A program made the position numbers and the translations under genes. From the NCBI GenBank assembly GCA_048498995.1, contig JBEHWX010000073.1, forward strand, positions 1 to 29,801: a stretch of DNA of 29,801 bases, written 5' to 3'. Source of the stretch: JBEHWX01 sp048498995 (GTDB lineage Bacteria; Bacteroidota; Ignavibacteria; OLB7). This document shows positions 1-7,574 of this stretch, one piece after another. Within the stretch, counting starts at the first letter, position 1. Every line of letters starts with the position of its first letter. The notes beneath the pieces were generated by a model. The model worked only from the letters and a program-made list of their open reading frames with translations, searched no databases and had not been told where the DNA came from.

Positions 1-300
1 TCCGGTAGCCGCACGTCTTTAGCGTGCGCCGTTGATGCCACCGCAATCGCCTGCTCAACGCTCCGGTAGCCGCACGTCTTTAGCGTGCGCCGTTGATGCT
101 GCAATCTCCTGCTCAACGCTCCGGTAGCCGTACGTCGTGTGCGTGCGCCGTTGATGCCACCGCAATCGCCTGCTCAACGCTTCGGTAGCCGCACGTCTTT
201 AGCGTGCGCCATTGATGCCACTGCAATCTCCTGCTCAACGCTCCGGTAGCCGCACGTCATTAGCGTGCGTCGTTGATGCCACCGCGATTCCCTACCCCGC
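1..300. repeat. Tandem array of five 61-bp units with a conserved hairpin
   Basis: Five head-to-tail units start at about 1, 62, 120, 181 and 242. They are 61 bp long, except unit 2, which has lost 3 bp, and unit 5, whose end is degraded. Each holds the inverted repeat CGCACG / CGTGCG around a 7-nt loop (TCTTTAG in most units). In unit 3 one arm changes to CGTACG, which still pairs through a G-T wobble, and its loop is different; the stem is kept while loop and spacer drift. There are no unique spacers, so this is not CRISPR. It resembles REP-like or structured intergenic repeats lying 3' of the giant gene. The array may continue beyond the window. No gene is supported between 300 and 496. 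Confidence 0.85.
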
Positions 301-496
301 GCAAGCCTGCGCCATAGATCCACCGCGCGATCCCCGCCGCGCGCATCGGATCTGCTGGATGCCCTCCCATTGGAGGCGCCTTTCTCCGCAACCGGTGCGC
401 GCTCCCGAGGGCGCGCTCCGAGGGCGCGCGCCTACCCTTTGTCGAGAGATGGCATGGTTGCTACATCGGTGAGCGGATGCCGCCTCCATAAACGCG

Positions 497-528
497 AAGC
501 GGGCCGGGGATTGCTCCCCGGCCCGCTT
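497..528 (-). terminator. Strong hairpin terminator of the giant repeat-protein gene
   Basis: A perfect 13-bp stem (497-509 with 516-528) encloses a 6-nt loop, about 25 bp after the stop codon of the minus-strand gene at 552. Only a weak T-rich stretch follows on the minus strand, so termination could be partly factor-dependent. Confidence 0.75.
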
Positions 529-551
529 GCAGTTCGAGACGTCGTGTTCGA

Positions 552-3500
552 TTAGAACTCGGCGTGCCACATGCCGCCCGCGTGGACGAACTGGACAGCC
601 GTGCCCTGAGCGAACGAGAACGGACCACCCGCGGAGCCGTTGACCGTGGCACCGTCCGGATCGGTCGTGCCGACGATGATCACCGTGCCGTCCTCGACAC
701 CCGCCGGAAGCGTGGCCGTGGCCTGCACCGCGGCGACACCGTCGCTCTGCACGAGCTGGATGGTGGCGTCGGTCGTGAGCGTGGCACCCGAAGCGACCGA
801 GTTCGTGGCGTACACCACGCGGCCCTTCGTGATCTCGATGGCCTTCTGACCAGCCGAGCCGCTACCGGTCGTCTGGATCTGGATGCCCTGCGACAGAGCG
901 CCCGAGCCGATGAAGCGGGCGGCGAAGCCCGATCCATTCGTGATGTGCTCCGTGGCGTTGGCACCCGAGCCCGAGAGGATCTCGAACACGCCGGCACGGC
1001 CGTTGGCCGAGGTGCCGTAGACGCCGATGCCCGAGGTCGACTGACCGTTCACACCGGTGTTCGTGGTCGAGGTGCCGTAGACACCGTAGTTCGAGGTCGA
1101 GGTACCGTTGACACCGTAGTTCGAGATCGAGGTACCGGAGACGCCGATGTTGCTGTTCGACTGGCCGAAGACGCCAGGGCCGGCGGTGCTGACCGCGCGA
1201 ACCACCGGGTTCGTGTTGGCGGCGTTCGGGGTCGAAGCGTCGACCGAGATGCCGTTGGTGCTCGCCGCCGTCACCGCCGCGCCGGCGGTGCTGGTGGCGG
1301 CCAGGCCCGTGCCGCTCGTGCTCGTGGCGGTCACGCCGTTACCGCTGGTCGCGGTCGCGGTCAGACCAGCGCCCGAACCGTTCGTCGTGGCGACGAGGGC
1401 GGCCGAGGCGTTGGCGGCATTGCTGATCTGGAAGTTACCAGCCGTGCCCGTGCCGTTCGTGAAGCCGTTGACAGCGATGTTGCTGTTGGCGGCGTTGTTG
1501 ATCACGAAGTTACCCGCGCGACCCGTACCGGTCGTGACCGTCGAGATCGCGTGGCCGGCGCCGTTCGTCGTGGACGACAGCGGCGTGCCGGTGTTGGCGG
1601 CGTTGTTGATCGCGAAGGCGGCCGTGTTGCCAGCGGCACCGTTCGTGTTCGTCAGCGAGAACATCGTCGTCGCCTCGTTGGCCGTCTGCGAGAACGGCAT
1701 CACCAGCGAAGCGGCGGCGGGGTTGCCGTACACCAGGTTCGCGCCGTCGAACATGATCGACTGGTTCGCAACCGCGCCAGTGCTCGAGATCTTGTTCAGA
1801 GCGATCGTGCCCGTGGCGATGTCGCCGTTGACGATCGTGCCGTCGACGATCTTCGCCGAGGTCACCGAGTTGTCGGCCAGGTCGGCCGTCACGATCGTGG
1901 CGTCGGCAATCTTCGCCGAGGTGACCGAGCCGTCAGCCAGGTCAGCCGTGGCGATCGTGCCGTCGACGATCTTCGCGGAGGTCACCGAGGCGTCGGCCAG
2001 GTCGGCCGTCACGATGGTGCCGTCGACGATCTTCGCCGAGGTGACCGAGTTGTCGGCCAGATCAGCCGTGACGATCGTGCCGTCGGCGATCTTCGCCGAG
2101 GTCACCGAACCGTCGGCCAGGTCGACCGTGGCGATCGTGCCGTCAGCAATCTTCGCCGAGGTGACCGAACCGTCGGCCAGGTCAACCGTGGCAACCGTGC
2201 CGTCGACCAGGTCGCCCGAGACGACGCTGTTCGTCAGGTTCAGCTTGCTGTAGGCGATCGCGGCCGTCGGCGAGACGTCGGCGTTCACGATGGTGCCGTC
2301 GGCGATCTTCAGCGAGGTGACCGAGCCGTCGGCCAGGTCGCCCGTGGCGATCGTGCCGTCGACGATCTTCGCCGAGGTCACCGAGTTGTCGGCCAGGTCG
2401 GCCGTCACGATGGCGCCGTCGACGATCTTCGCGCTGGTGACCGAGTTGTCGGCCAGGTCGGCGGTGACGATCGTGGCGTCGGCGATCTTCGCCGAGGTGA
2501 CCGAGCCGTCGGCCAGGTCGACCGTGGCGATCGTGCCGTCGGCAATCTTGGCCGAGGTGACCGAGCCGTCCGTGAGGTCGGCCGTCACGATGCTGTTGGT
2601 CAGGTTCAGCTTGCTGTAGGCGATGGCAGCCGTCGGCGAGACGTCGGCGTTGACGATCGTGCCGTCGAGGATCTTCGCGCTGTTGACCGAGCCGTCGGCA
2701 AGGTCGGCCGTGGCGATCGTGCCGTCGGCGATCTTGGCGGAGGTGACCGAGCCGTCGGCAAGGTCAGCCGTCACGATCGTGCCGTCGACGAGGTCGCCGG
2801 AGACGATGCTGTTGGCGAGGTTCAGCTTGCTGTAGGCGATCGCGGCCGTCGGCGAAACGTCGGCGTTCACGATGGTGCCGTCGAGGATCTTCGCGCTGGT
2901 GACCGAGCCGTCGGCAAGGTCAGCCGTCACGATCGTGCCGTCGGCGATCTTCGCGGAGGTCACCGAGGCGTCGGCCAGGTCGGCCGTGGCGATGGTGCCG
3001 TCGAGGATCTTGGCAGAGGTGACCGCGTTCGGAGCGATCGTCGGGTTCGGGTAGGTGCCCGTGAGGTCACCACCGGCAGGACCGCCCGGCGTCGGGCCGC
3101 CCCAGACAACGTTCGTTCCGTTGTACATGATCGCCTGACCGGCGGCGGCGCCGACCGGGTCGATCTTCGGCAGCGAAACGGCCAGGTCGGCCAGCTTCAC
3201 CTGCGTCACCGCGCCGTTGGCCAGGTCGGACACGCCGATCGTGCCGTCGAGGATCTTGGCGGAGGTGATCGCGTCGTTGGCGATGTCGACCGTGTTGACC
3301 GTGCCGTCGACGATCTTGGCCGAGGTGACCGAGTTGTCGGCGAGGTCGGCCGTGACGATCGTGCCGTCGGCAATCTTGGCCGAGGTGACCGAGCCGTCGG
3401 TGAGGTCGCCCGTCACGATGCTGTTGGTCAGAGCCAGCTTGCTGTAGGCGATCGCGGCCGTCGGCGAGACGTCGGCGTTGACGATCGTGCCGTCGAGGAT

Positions 3501-5594
3501 CTTGGCGCTGTTGACCGAGCCGTCGGCAAGGTCGGCCGTGGCGATCGTGCCGTCGGCGATCTTGGCCGAGGTGACCGAGCCATCGGCCAGATCGCCCGTG
3601 GCGATCGTGCCGTCGACGATCTTGGCCGAGGTGACCGAGTTGTCGGCCAGGTCAGCCGTCACGATCGTGCCGTCGACGAGGTCGCTCGAGACGATGCTGT
3701 TGGCGAGGTTCAGCTTGCTGTAGGCAATCGCGGCGCCGGCGGCGACGTCGGCGTCGACGATCGTGCCGTCGGCGATCTTCAGCGAGGTGACCGAGCCGTC
3801 GGCCAGGTCGCCCGTGGCGATCGTGCCGTCGACGATCTTCGCCGAGGTCACCGAGGCGTCGGCCAGGTCGGCCGTGACGATCGTGCCGTCGGCGATCTTG
3901 GCGCTGGTGACCGAGCCATCGGCCAGGTCGGCCGTCACGATCGTGCCGTCGGCGATCTTGGCGCTGGTGACCGAGCCGTCGGCCATGTCGACCGTGGCGA
4001 TCGTGCCGTCAGCAATCTTCGCCGAGGTGACCGAGCCGTCGGCGAGGTCGACCGTCTGGATCGTGCCGTCGACGAGGTCGCCCGAGACGATGCTGTTGGC
4101 GAGATTCAGCTTGCTGTAGGCGATGGCGGCCGTCGCCGAGACGTCGGCGTTGACGATCGTGCCGTCGGCGATCTTCGCCGAGGTGACCGAGCCGTCGGCC
4201 ATGTCGACCGTGGCGATGGTGCCGTCGGCGATCTTGGCGGAGGTGACGGCGCCCGTGGCGATCGTCGGGTTCGGATAGGTACCGGTCAGATCACCGCCGG
4301 CGGGACCCCCCGGAGTCGGGTTCCCCCAGACGATGCTGGTGCCGTTGTACATGATGGCCTGGCTGGCCGAGGCGCCCACCGGGCTGAGCTTCGGCAGCGT
4401 GACCGCCTGGTCGGCCACATCGGCCGTCAGGATCGATCCGTCGATGATCTTCGCGGAGTTGACCGAGTTGTCGGCGTGCTTGGCCAGCGTCACGGCGCCG
4501 TCGGCGATGTCGACGGTGTTGACGTTGCCGTCGGCGATCTTGGCCGAGGTGACCGAGTTATCGGCCAGGTCGGCGGTGATGATCGTGCCGTCGACGATCT
4601 TCGGCGAGGTGACCGAGTTGTCGGCCAGGTCGGCCGTCACGACGGTACCGTCGAGGATCTTCGCGCTGGTGACCGAGCCGTCGGCCAGATCGGCGGTGAC
4701 GATGGCGCCGTCGACGATCTTGTCCGAGGTAACGGAGTTCGGGGCCAGCTTGGCGTTGGTGACGTTCAGGTCGGCGATCTTCGGCGTCGTGACGGCGCCG
4801 GTCGCGATCTTGCGGGTGATCACCGAGGTATCGGCGAGCTTGGCCGTGGTGACGGCCTCGTCGGCGAGCTTCGGGGTCGTGATGCCGAGCGGAGCGACAC
4901 CGATCAGGGGCACCGGGCCGTTCGGACGGGTGATCGCGATCGACTCGTCCAGGTTGAGCACGCCGGTCAGACCGGAAGTGGCATTGGTCGAGGTGACCGT
5001 GATAACGTTGCCGTTACGAGCCACGGTGGTTCCACCGGCACCGACGAAGGTCAGGTTGCCAGTGCCGCCGTTGATCGAGGCGACGCCGGTATCGGCATAG
5101 GAGATCTTGAGGTTGTTGCCGGTGCCGGTAATCTTCAGCGGCCCATCGCCGGTGAGGTTGACGGCGCCGCTCAGGCCGTTGATCGAGTTGACCATCGCGC
5201 GGGCGACCGTGTCGGCGATCACCGCGTTCATGGCGTACGGGACGCCGGTCAGCTCGGTACGCGGGGTGAGCTCGGCCGGGTCGTTATCGACCTTCACGCC
5301 GAGCCACAGGGCCTGGTTGAAGATGCCCGACGGGAAGGCAACGCCCTTGCCGAGAATCAGGTTGAAGATGCCCTTGTTGACCGAGACGTTGCTGAACGTC
5401 TCAGTCCAAACCGGGTTACCGCCCGTGGCCGCGTTCCAGAGGGTGAGCGTGAGGGTTTTCTGACCGGTGATCGGCTTGCTCTGACCGTCGGTGAGAATTC
5501 CCTGATAGCTGACCGTCTGAGGGACCTGAGCCATCGCGCTCCGGGATGTCAGCGCTAAGCCGACGAGCGCGAGCATTGCGAATCTCTTCTGCAT
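552..5594 (-). CDS. Giant exported decapeptide-repeat surface protein (1680 aa)
   Basis: Residues 1-22 are a signal peptide (hydrophobic LALVGLALT, cleavage near AMA-Q). Residues about 23-125 form the beta-rich head often seen in Bacteroidota-type fibre proteins (SYQG start, LWLGVKV, LTGVPYAMNA end). Residues about 239-1255 are a long run of ten-residue units alternating DGTIVTADLA-like and DGSVTSAKIA-like sequence. It is interrupted six times by an AIAYSKLNL module and twice by GGDLTGTYPNP modules. Residues about 1305-1530 are Gly/Asn/Thr/Ser-rich repeats (GVNGTSTSNYGV type), followed by a compact C-terminal domain. This architecture is typical of extended fibre or adhesin-like surface proteins. 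There is no T9SS sorting domain, so its anchoring is unclear. The start is supported by a GGAGA sequence 8 bp upstream. Its function (adhesion, surface layer or fibre) is inferred. Confidence 0.88.
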   Translation of the reverse strand: MQKRFAMLALVGLALTSRSAMAQVPQTVSYQGILTDGQSKPITGQKTLTLTLWNAATGGNPVWTETFSNVSVNKGIFNLILGKGVAFPSGIFNQALWLGVKVDNDPAELTPRTELTGVPYAMNAVIADTVARAMVNSINGLSGAVNLTGDGPLKITGTGNNLKISYADTGVASINGGTGNLTFVGAGGTTVARNGNVITVTSTNATSGLTGVLNLDESIAITRPNGPVPLIGVAPLGITTPKLADEAVTTAKLADTSVITRKIATGAVTTPKIADLNVTNAKLAPNSVTSDKIVDGAIVTADLADGSVTSAKILDGTVVTADLADNSVTSPKIVDGTIITADLADNSVTSAKIADGNVNTVDIADGAVTLAKHADNSVNSAKIIDGSILTADVADQAVTLPKLSPVGASASQAIMYNGTSIVWGNPTPGGPAGGDLTGTYPNPTIATGAVTSAKIADGTIATVDMADGSVTSAKIADGTIVNADVSATAAIAYSKLNLANSIVSGDLVDGTIQTVDLADGSVTSAKIADGTIATVDMADGSVTSAKIADGTIVTADLADGSVTSAKIADGTIVTADLADASVTSAKIVDGTIATGDLADGSVTSLKIADGTIVDADVAAGAAIAYSKLNLANSIVSSDLVDGTIVTADLADNSVTSAKIVDGTIATGDLADGSVTSAKIADGTIATADLADGSVNSAKILDGTIVNADVSPTAAIAYSKLALTNSIVTGDLTDGSVTSAKIADGTIVTADLADNSVTSAKIVDGTVNTVDIANDAITSAKILDGTIGVSDLANGAVTQVKLADLAVSLPKIDPVGAAAGQAIMYNGTNVVWGGPTPGGPAGGDLTGTYPNPTIAPNAVTSAKILDGTIATADLADASVTSAKIADGTIVTADLADGSVTSAKILDGTIVNADVSPTAAIAYSKLNLANSIVSGDLVDGTIVTADLADGSVTSAKIADGTIATADLADGSVNSAKILDGTIVNADVSPTAAIAYSKLNLTNSIVTADLTDGSVTSAKIADGTIATVDLADGSVTSAKIADATIVTADLADNSVTSAKIVDGAIVTADLADNSVTSAKIVDGTIATGDLADGSVTSLKIADGTIVNADVSPTAAIAYSKLNLTNSVVSGDLVDGTVATVDLADGSVTSAKIADGTIATVDLADGSVTSAKIADGTIVTADLADNSVTSAKIVDGTIVTADLADASVTSAKIVDGTIATADLADGSVTSAKIADATIVTADLADNSVTSAKIVDGTIVNGDIATGTIALNKISSTGAVANQSIMFDGANLVYGNPAAASLVMPFSQTANEATTMFSLTNTNGAAGNTAAFAINNAANTGTPLSSTTNGAGHAISTVTTGTGRAGNFVINNAANSNIAVNGFTNGTGTAGNFQISNAANASAALVATTNGSGAGLTATATSGNGVTATSTSGTGLAATSTAGAAVTAASTNGISVDASTPNAANTNPVVRAVSTAGPGVFGQSNSNIGVSGTSISNYGVNGTSTSNYGVYGTSTTNTGVNGQSTSGIGVYGTSANGRAGVFEILSGSGANATEHITNGSGFAARFIGSGALSQGIQIQTTGSGSAGQKAIEITKGRVVYATNSVASGATLTTDATIQLVQSDGVAAVQATATLPAGVEDGTVIIVGTTDPDGATVNGSAGGPFSFAQGTAVQFVHAGGMWHAEF
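1830..4880 (-). repeat. 60-bp coding repeats (two decapeptides per unit)
   Basis: This DNA encodes the decapeptide stretch of the giant protein. The unit is about 60 bp (20 residues), with synonymous differences between copies. Six YSKL-module copies lie near 2240, 2605, 2822, 3430, 3711 and 4110, and mark a larger-scale repeat. High identity makes copy-number change by recombination or slippage likely, and could cause assembly collapse. Confidence 0.9.
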
Positions 5595-5609
5595 GTTCGG
5601 TCTCCAGAG

Positions 5610-5639
5610 AGTAACTATAGAGTAGATAATGACAGCAAA
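5610..5639 (-). promoter_or_regulatory. Bacteroidota-type promoter of the giant gene
   Basis: On the minus strand, TTTG (5636-5639) lies 18 bp from TAGTTACT (5610-5617), 16 bp before the ATG at 5594. This fits the TTTG / TAnnTTTG layout of Bacteroidota primary-sigma promoters, with a degenerate -7 box. The surroundings are more AT-rich than the neighbouring coding DNA. Confidence 0.5.
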
Positions 5640-5664
5640 CTTGCGTAGTTGAGCGATCTGTTCC

Positions 5665-5695
5665 CGGCCGTTGCTTGCCGTCAGGCAACCGGCCG
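5665..5695 (-). terminator. Possible terminator hairpin after the T9SS-sorted gene
   Basis: An imperfect stem (CGGCCG outer arms and a TTGCC/GGCAA inner stem around TGAC) lies about 90 bp after the stop of the minus-strand gene at 5785. No T-run follows, so its role as a terminator is uncertain. Confidence 0.35.
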
Positions 5696-5784
5696 AGCCG
5701 GGCGTGTCACCCGGGGGGAAGGGAACGGATCTGGAGGAAGGGGCTCTCCAAGCCGCTGATCGATGTAGATCGTGATCAGCTGAC

Positions 5785-6348
5785 TTACTTGACCACCACG
5801 ACGGTGATCGCCTTGCGGATATCGGAGGTCACGAGCTGGAGCTGATAGCGTCCGGACTCGAGCTGATGTCCCGAGAGCTGAACATTGAACGCGCCCCCTT
5901 CGTGCTCCTCGTCGAGGAGGGACATGACCTCCTGGCCGACGCTGTTGTAGAGCTTGAGGGAAACGTGATCCGGCTTGGTGAGGATCACACGGACGTTCGT
6001 CCAATCAGAGAACGGGTTCGGTGCGTTGTACAGCACCGCCGAACCGGCCGAGATGTCGTCGCTGTAGGCAACGGCAGTCGTGGCGGTATCCGGGAACATG
6101 ATCGGCATCGCCACGTACCAGAATCCCTGATTGTCGATTACCGAGTTGGTCGGCGCGTTTGTCACCGGTCCGATGATGGTCTGCCCGAGCGTTCCGTTGA
6201 TGTGGTATCCGGAACCGGAGCCACCCGTGGCATCTGTCCCACCGGAGCCGATGACGCTGGATGGCATCACGACCTGGGCCGATGCAGCCGTCAGCTGCAG
6301 GGCCAGACCGCCGAGCACCAGCAACGTCAGTCCTAACCATTTCTTCAT
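5785..6348 (-). CDS. Exported protein with type IX secretion C-terminal sorting domain
   Basis: This 187-aa protein has an N-terminal signal peptide (MKKWLGLTLLVLGGLAL, cleavage after SAQ). A short middle region follows (GSGYHINGTLGQTIIGP then GFWYV), of a kind common at the start of exported FCB-group proteins. Residues about 105-187 match the Por secretion-system sorting domain: the NPFS box, a KLYNSVGQEV strand, and a final LESGRYQLQL then KAITVVVVK. The protein should cross the inner membrane by Sec and the outer membrane by T9SS, with the C-terminal domain removed or used for anchoring. The start at 6348 has a good ribosome-binding site (AAGGAG, 7 bp spacing); a longer open frame upstream lacks a signal peptide. 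With so little mature sequence left, its own activity is unknown. It could act with the adjacent repeat protein, but that is inference. Confidence 0.85.
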   Translation of the reverse strand: MKKWLGLTLLVLGGLALQLTAASAQVVMPSSVIGSGGTDATGGSGSGYHINGTLGQTIIGPVTNAPTNSVIDNQGFWYVAMPIMFPDTATTAVAYSDDISAGSAVLYNAPNPFSDWTNVRVILTKPDHVSLKLYNSVGQEVMSLLDEEHEGGAFNVQLSGHQLESGRYQLQLVTSDIRKAITVVVVK

Positions 6349-7115
6349 AATGGCACTCCTTGGATAGGGTCTATTGAAACTATGATTGCAGCATTCGAAG
6401 GGAATTCCACGCCCGGACCAACGGTGCTGGCCGGATGCGAAGCTGTCGTTCCGCCTCGGAAGGATCGGGGACGCCACCCGGGAGAGCCGGAGAGCGGAGA
6501 AGGGAGACCCACGAGTGCGAAAAGATCGATTGTTCTGCGTTGTTACGCGGGAACCTGATGAAACTGGCCGGGATACGTGGTCCCAAAGCCTGGAGGTTGC
6601 TTAGCGGGGGAACACCTGTAGCTGTGGTCTGAGCACAATCATTCCGAGCATATCCATCGTAGCATGTGTGACCATAATCATCCAGAAACACTCCACGCCT
6701 TCCGATTGCCGTCGACACCCCGTCGACCACTCACCAGAACGATCCTGTTCAGTTTCGTACTAACAACAACCCGTACAAACACGAAGAGGATCCCCATGTT
6801 CTCACTTCGGCGCGCGCATCACCCGTCGAGCCGATCACCGTCGGCCCGCCGGAGCGGCTCGCTGGCACGAAGCAGTAGAGAGAACCCAGGACCCTTGACT
6901 CTATCTTCCCGAGACGTTTTTTCCCGATCGGAGACGACGGTCGACGCTACCATTCTGGTTCCGGGGAACGGCCCCCAGCCGATATCGGCGCTGAGGTTGA
7001 AATTTCGGGGGGAGACAGGCCAGGCTTCAAAAAGCCCGGCGCAAAGTAAGCCAAGATTCCGGAAATTCCCAAATGCCTCCGTTCGAAACTTTCTTTAAGT
7101 CAACCCTCTTCGACG
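6349..7115. other. 767-bp gap between divergent genes, no supported gene
   Basis: This gap separates the minus-strand surface-protein genes from the plus-strand gene run. It is more AT-rich than its surroundings. It contains a 12-bp perfect palindrome GCCGATATCGGC at 6978-6989 and a T-run near 6918. A 144-codon open frame at 6664-7098 shows no family resemblance, no start signal and a composition unlike the neighbours. The gap probably carries promoters for both sides; TAGTTTCA at 6375-6382 is a weak -7 candidate for the 6348 start. Confidence 0.5.
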
Positions 7116-7574
7116 ATGATCTATAAAACCAAGCCGATTCCGGATACACTGCCGGAGATCGGACGGGTCACCCGCCCCTGGGGCTCCTTCGCCCAGTATG
7201 TCAACAACGCCGAGACCACCGTCAGCCTCATGACCGTCGAGCCCGGCATGCGCCTGAGCCTCCAGTCCCATACCGGCCGCGCCGAGCTCTGGATCGTCCT
7301 CGACGAGGGAGCCGTGGTCCAGGTGGGGGATCGCGTGCTCCATCCGGCCGCCGGCCAGGAGATCTGGATCCCCGCCGAAGAGCGCCATCGCCTCTCCAGC
7401 TCCGGTCCCCGCGTCAGGGTTCTCGAGATCGCCTTCGGCAATTGGCAGCAGCAAGATATCACTCGCTACGATGACGATTACAATCGTCCCGCCCAAGGTG
7501 AGCAAACTGGCAAGAATGAGGGGTCGACGCCGGAAGAACGGCCCGCCCAGGAAGCGCCGGGGGAGGGGGCATGA
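7116..7574 (+). CDS. Cupin-type (type II) mannose-6-phosphate isomerase-like protein
   Basis: This 152-aa single cupin matches the isomerase domain of type II phosphomannose isomerase / GDP-mannose pyrophosphorylase. In order it shows RPWGSF (20-25), PGMRLSLQSH (43-52), RAELW (55-59), the IPAEERHRL loop (85-93) and DITRYDDDYNR (114-124). It would interconvert fructose-6-P and mannose-6-P in the cytoplasm for GDP-mannose supply. H52, E57 and H91 remain, but the family's usual HHHRAEH stretch reads HTGRAEL, so two histidines are missing and the metal site may be altered. Residues 125-152 are a polar, probably disordered tail. Its stop overlaps the ATG of the next gene, which is another putative mannose-6-phosphate isomerase, suggesting coupled translation. 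Confidence 0.8.
   Translation: MIYKTKPIPDTLPEIGRVTRPWGSFAQYVNNAETTVSLMTVEPGMRLSLQSHTGRAELWIVLDEGAVVQVGDRVLHPAAGQEIWIPAEERHRLSSSGPRVRVLEIAFGNWQQQDITRYDDDYNRPAQGEQTGKNEGSTPEERPAQEAPGEGA

Noticed and set aside
1..300. CRISPR array
   Set aside because: The 61-bp units are contiguous, with no unique spacers and no cas genes.
212..555. Short open frames near the 61-bp repeats
   Set aside because: They are composed of repeat and GC-rich spacer sequence, with no start signal or homology.
552..800. T9SS sorting domain at the end of the giant protein
   Set aside because: The C-terminus (GGPFSFAQGTAVQFVHAGGMWHAEF region) lacks the NPF box and the SGxY/K pattern of the sorting domain.
564..5558. A 1664-codon open frame antisense to the giant repeat gene
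   Set aside because: It is the mirror of a repetitive, GC-rich coding sequence whose codons avoid stops on the opposite strand. The translation is Asp/Arg/Gly low-complexity with no signal peptide or family, while the sense frame has a signal peptide and known modules.
6664..7098. A 144-codon open frame in the divergent gap
   Set aside because: It has Ser/Arg/Pro-rich composition, no ribosome-binding site, no family resemblance, and lies in AT-richer spacer.
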